A stretch of 7,414 nucleotides of DNA, from the NCBI GenBank assembly GCA_025935735.1, contig JAICUS010000294.1, forward strand, positions 1 to 7,414. Direction: 5' to 3'. The notes under the pieces were generated by a model. The model saw only the letters and a list, made by a program, of their open reading frames with translations, did no database searches and was not told the DNA's origin. Origin of the DNA: Solirubrobacteraceae bacterium. Its GTDB lineage: Bacteria > Actinomycetota > Thermoleophilia > Solirubrobacterales > Solirubrobacteraceae. Positions 5,073 through 7,414 of this stretch are shown in pieces. Every line of letters begins with the position of its first letter. Position 1 is the stretch's first letter. Made by a program: the position numbers and the translations under genes.

Positions 5073-6247
5073 GCGGCCTCCAGGCGGGCGGCGAGGGTGT
5101 CGCTCAGGGCGGCTCGCCAGCGGCCGGTGCCGGCGCGGAAGGCGTAGAGCTCGCGGGCGGCGGGTCCGGCGGCTATGCGGACGACCTCGGCGACGGCGAC
5201 GACGCGGCGGGCGCCGTCGGACGTCCGTGCCTGGCAGACCACGAGGTCGAAGGCGTCGGCGACCTGCTCGCGGATCGCGGCGTGCGGCAGCCCGAGGTCG
5301 GCCATCAGCGCCAGCACCTCGATGCGGCGCAGGGCCTCGGCCGGTGAGCCGGCGTGGACGGTGCACAGGGAGCCGTCGTGGCCCGTGGACAGGGCGGTCA
5401 GCATGTCGAGCGCCTCGGCGCCGCGGACCTCCCCCACGATGATGCGGTCGGGCCGCATCCGCAGCGCGTTGCGGACCAGCCGGCGGATCGTCACCTCGCC
5501 GCGGCCCTCGAGGTTCGGCGGGCGCGCCTCCAATCGGACGACGTGCGGCTGGGCCAGGCGCAGCTCGGCGGCGTCCTCGATCGTCACCACGCGCTCGCCG
5601 GGCGCGATGAAGCTCGACAGCGCGTTCAAGGTCGTCGTCTTCCCCGAGCCGGTCCCGCCGCAGACCAGGATGGTGCAGCGGGCGCGCACCGCGCGGGCCA
5701 GGAACTCCAGCAGCGGGCGGGTCAGGGTGCCGTTAGCCACGAGCTCCTCGGGCGTGAAGCCGGTGCGGCGGAAGCGGCGGATGGTCAGCGCCGGGCCGTC
5801 GAGGGCGAGCGGCGGGAGCACGACGTTGATGCGCGAGCCGTCGGGCAGGCGGGCGTCGGCCAGCGGCTCCGCCTCGTCGGCGCGGCGGCCGAGCGGGGCG
5901 AGGATCCGCTCGATCGCGTCGCGCAGGTCGGCCTCGCGCTCGAAGCGCACGCCCGTGGACACGAGGCGGCCGGCGCGCTCGACCCACACCGGAGCCGTCC
6001 CGGACACCATGATCTCGTCCACCTCGGGGTCGGCCAGCAGCGGCTCCAGCGGACCCAGGCCGAACGCCCGCTCGGCGATCCGCGCCACGAGATCGGCGCG
6101 ATGCGGCTCGGCCAGCACGCCGGCCTCGCGGTCCACGAGCGCGCGGATGCGCCCGTGCACGTCGGCGTCCTCGGCGGGCTCGCCCGCGCCGGCGCCGGCC
6201 AGCAGGCGCTCGCGCAGGTCGGTGGCGAGGGCATCGAGCGGGTCCAT
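5069..6247 (-). CDS. tadA: TadA/CpaF-family secretion ATPase
   Basis: Hexameric cytoplasmic ATPase that powers assembly or retraction of Tad (type IVc) pili, or a related secretion system. The 392-residue protein has the N-terminal domain with GLGPLEPLL at 63-71 and VDEIMVSG at 76-83, followed by the RecA-like ATPase core: Walker A GGTGSGKTTT at 197-206, Asp box VTIEDAAEL at 221-229, Walker B region RIIVGEVRGAEALDML at 268-283 with its Glu at 273, and His box STGHDGSLCTVHA at 287-299. All catalytic motifs are intact. The N-terminus is short compared with CpaF proteins that carry longer extensions. ATG at 6247 is the only start ahead of the conserved region. No Shine-Dalgarno precedes it, so a leaderless or very short leader is possible. 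First gene of the tadABC operon; tadB overlaps its stop. Confidence 0.95.
   Translation of the reverse strand: MDPLDALATDLRERLLAGAGAGEPAEDADVHGRIRALVDREAGVLAEPHRADLVARIAERAFGLGPLEPLLADPEVDEIMVSGTAPVWVERAGRLVSTGVRFEREADLRDAIERILAPLGRRADEAEPLADARLPDGSRINVVLPPLALDGPALTIRRFRRTGFTPEELVANGTLTRPLLEFLARAVRARCTILVCGGTGSGKTTTLNALSSFIAPGERVVTIEDAAELRLAQPHVVRLEARPPNLEGRGEVTIRRLVRNALRMRPDRIIVGEVRGAEALDMLTALSTGHDGSLCTVHAGSPAEALRRIEVLALMADLGLPHAAIREQVADAFDLVVCQARTSDGARRVVAVAEVVRIAAGPAARELYAFRAGTGRWRAALSDTLAARLEAA
5077..5081 (-). promoter_or_regulatory. Shine-Dalgarno of tadB
   Basis: GGAGG on the minus strand, 4 bases before the GTG at 5072 and inside the last codons of tadA. It supports starting tadB at the GTGA overlap rather than far upstream in the same open frame. 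Confidence 0.65.
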
Positions 6248-6343
6248 GCCACGTATAGGCGCCCGCGCAGGGTTCTCGCCCCCGGCGAGCGGCTGTGCGC
6301 AGCCTCACGGTTACCTGCCGCGCGCGGTGGGTTACATCACTCG
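6248..6343. promoter_or_regulatory. Divergent promoter region between tadA and the hydrolase
   Basis: Only 96 bp separate the two divergent start codons. On the minus strand TATACG (6257-6252) lies 4 bases before the tadA ATG, the only AT-rich hexamer nearby. On the plus strand TTACAT (6332-6337) lies 6 bases before the hydrolase ATG. GGTTAC is repeated at 6309-6314 and 6330-6335, 21 bp apart. These are weak -10-like matches and I see no convincing -35 partner for either. Confidence 0.35.
6275..6304. repeat. Two adjacent inverted repeats in the divergent intergenic region
   Basis: CTCGCC-CCC-GGCGAG (6275-6289) and GGCTG-TGCG-CAGCC (6291-6304) are two perfect palindromic hairpins 1 base apart, in the middle of the 96-bp gap. 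They could be operator sites or cruciform-prone DNA. No regulator gene is adjacent in the window. Confidence 0.5.
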
Positions 6344-7252
6344 ATGGCGGACGACCTCTTGACCCGGCGCACGATCGACCTCCACGGGCACCCCGTGAGC
6401 TACCGGCTCGCCGGCAGCGGCCCGGTGCTCGTGCTGATCCATGGCATCACCTCGAGCTCGCGCACGTGGGAGCGGGTGCTCCCCGCGCTGGCCGAGCACC
6501 ACACCGTGCTCGCGCCCGACCTGCTCGGCCACGGCGAGTCGGCCAAGCCGCGCGGCGACTACTCGCTCGGCGCCTACGCGAGCGGCGTGCGCGACCTGAT
6601 GATCGCGCTCGGGCTCACCCCGGCCACGGTCGTCGGCCACTCGCTGGGCGGCGGGATCGCGATGCAACTCGCCTACCAGTTCCCCGAGCGGATCGAGCGG
6701 CTCGCGCTCGTCTCCAGCGGCGGGCTCGGCCGCGAGGTCAACCTGATCCTGCGCGCCGCGACGCTGCCGGGCTCCGAGTACGTGCTGCCGCTCCTCTGCG
6801 CCCCAGTGCTCCGGGACGCCGTGCGGACGCTCGGCCGCGCGGCCGGCGTCGTCGGCCTGAAGCCCGGCTCTGACCTGCAGGGCATCCTCGAGGGCTTCGG
6901 CTCGCTGGCCGCGGTCGACGCCCGGCGGGCGTTCCTGCACACCGCGCGCTCGATCATCGACCTGACCGGCCAGCGGGTCAGCGCGCAGGACCGCCTCTAC
7001 CTCGCCGCCGGCATGCCGACGCTGATCGTGTGGGGCGAGAACGACCCGATGATCCCGGTCGCCCACGGGCGCGAGGCGCACGCGGCGATGCCGGGCAGCC
7101 GGCTCGAAATCTTTTCGGACGCCGGCCACTTCCCGTTCAACGACGACCCGGTGCGCTTCGCGGCGCTGCTGCGCGAGTTCGTGGCCGGGACGGCGCCGGC
7201 GGAGCACGACGAGGAGCGCATCCGCCGGCTCCTGTTGCGCGAAGCCGCCTAG
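6344..7252 (+). CDS. Alpha/beta hydrolase (alpha/beta hydrolase fold 1 family)
   Basis: Probable soluble hydrolase of 302 residues with a complete catalytic triad: nucleophile Ser100 in the elbow GHSLGG (98-103), Asp234 in GENDPMIP (231-238) and His262 in DAGHFPF (259-265). The oxyanion-hole HG is at 33-34 (LIHGITSSSRTW). APDLLGHGESAKP at 57-69 is the typical loop of this family. A lid region lies at about 127-215. There is no signal peptide, so it should act in the cytoplasm. Substrate cannot be told: relatives include esterases, C-C bond hydrolases, epoxide hydrolases and dehalogenases, but no dehalogenase-type Asp nucleophile is present, which argues against the last two. ATG at 6344 is the natural start, 14 residues before the first core strand; only a distant GGTGGG precedes it. 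It is divergent from tadA, and its tail overlaps the next gene by 4 bp. Confidence 0.92.
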   Translation: MADDLLTRRTIDLHGHPVSYRLAGSGPVLVLIHGITSSSRTWERVLPALAEHHTVLAPDLLGHGESAKPRGDYSLGAYASGVRDLMIALGLTPATVVGHSLGGGIAMQLAYQFPERIERLALVSSGGLGREVNLILRAATLPGSEYVLPLLCAPVLRDAVRTLGRAAGVVGLKPGSDLQGILEGFGSLAAVDARRAFLHTARSIIDLTGQRVSAQDRLYLAAGMPTLIVWGENDPMIPVAHGREAHAAMPGSRLEIFSDAGHFPFNDDPVRFAALLREFVAGTAPAEHDEERIRRLLLREAA

Positions 7253-7414
7253 AGCCCGTCGTCGACTGTCAGCGCGCGCAGATGGGCGTCGTCCCCGGGC
7301 GCGCGGGCGAGGAGCCGGACGTCGGCGGCGAACGACTGCGCCGCGGCGAGGTAGACGGCGTCGGCCGCCGAGACCTGCAGCGTGGCCAGCACGCGCGGTT
7401 GGCGGGCGTCGTCG
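7249..7414 (-). CDS. C-terminal fragment of a possible PIN-domain (VapC-like) protein, cut by window edge
   Basis: An open frame enters from the right edge and stops at TAG 7251-7249, giving 54 residues. VSAADAVYLAAAQ near the middle resembles the conserved helix of PIN-domain ribonucleases (consensus-like DAlYLAlA with an acidic metal-binding residue). LTVDDGL at the very C-terminus resembles the last strand, where PIN proteins often have TxD. The spacing between these parts (about 22 residues) is longer than usual. The coding bias fits a real gene. If it is a VapC toxin, an antitoxin gene would be expected to the right of the window, and it cannot be seen. The function is tentative. The stop codon shares CTAG with the stop of the convergent hydrolase gene. 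Confidence 0.5.
   Translation of the reverse strand, partial: DDARQPRVLATLQVSAADAVYLAAAQSFAADVRLLARAPGDDAHLRALTVDDGL

Noticed and set aside
3090..5442. Very long plus-strand open frames across the tad genes (over 600 codons)
   Set aside because: They are antisense to TadA, TadB and TadC, have Arg/Pro/Ala low-complexity composition and no start signals. Their length reflects a lack of AT-rich stop codons.
5354..6343. Hydrolase open frame extended upstream as one 632-codon gene
   Set aside because: The upstream half is antisense to tadA, and the alpha/beta hydrolase fold begins naturally at the ATG at 6344.

Overview
The window is very GC-rich bacterial DNA, packed with genes and their long antisense shadow frames. 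It looks like a high-GC actinobacterium or a relative. A Thermoleophilia/Solirubrobacterales-type host is my guess from the style of MraZ and the Tad proteins, and it is inference only. I see no rRNA, tRNA, CRISPR array, insertion sequence or phage gene.

Layout, left to right. (1) Positions 1-2794, all on the minus strand: the start of a division and cell wall (dcw) cluster, in transcription order mraZ, rsmH (mraW), an FtsL-like single-pass division protein with a Thr/Pro/Ala-rich tail, and the 5' part of ftsI (class B penicillin-binding protein), which runs off the left edge. Spacings are 1, 2 and 4 bases, so this is one operon. (2) Positions 2795-3269: a control region without a convincing gene. 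It holds a candidate mraZ promoter whose 17-bp spacer consists of two AGTGGGG repeats 10 bp apart, a third copy upstream, and a 5' leader with nested inverted repeats. The mraZ start codon appears to be TTG. (3) Positions 3270-6247, minus strand: a compact tadA-tadB-tadC operon for a Tad/type IVc pilus-like secretion motor, with no pilin gene in view. (4) Positions 6248-6343: a 96-bp divergent promoter region with two adjacent palindromes. (5) Positions 6344-7252, plus strand: an alpha/beta hydrolase with a complete Ser-Asp-His triad. (6) Positions 7249-7414, minus strand: the C-terminal end of a possible PIN-domain protein, overlapping the hydrolase tail by 4 bp.

The least ordinary part is the tadB-tadC junction. 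Two mini-ORFs of 26 and 22 codons bridge the gap, and every stop codon overlaps the next start codon by 4 bp (GTGA or ATGA) all the way from tadA to tadC. The second mini-ORF arises from an imperfect 65-bp tandem duplication of the tadC ribosome-binding site and start region. This may be a translational relay that sets TadC level relative to TadB. The mraZ promoter and leader come second: the layout fits MraZ autorepression at repeats inside the core promoter. I do not see a wholly new multi-gene system. The genes are recognised families and the novelty, if any, is in how they are regulated.
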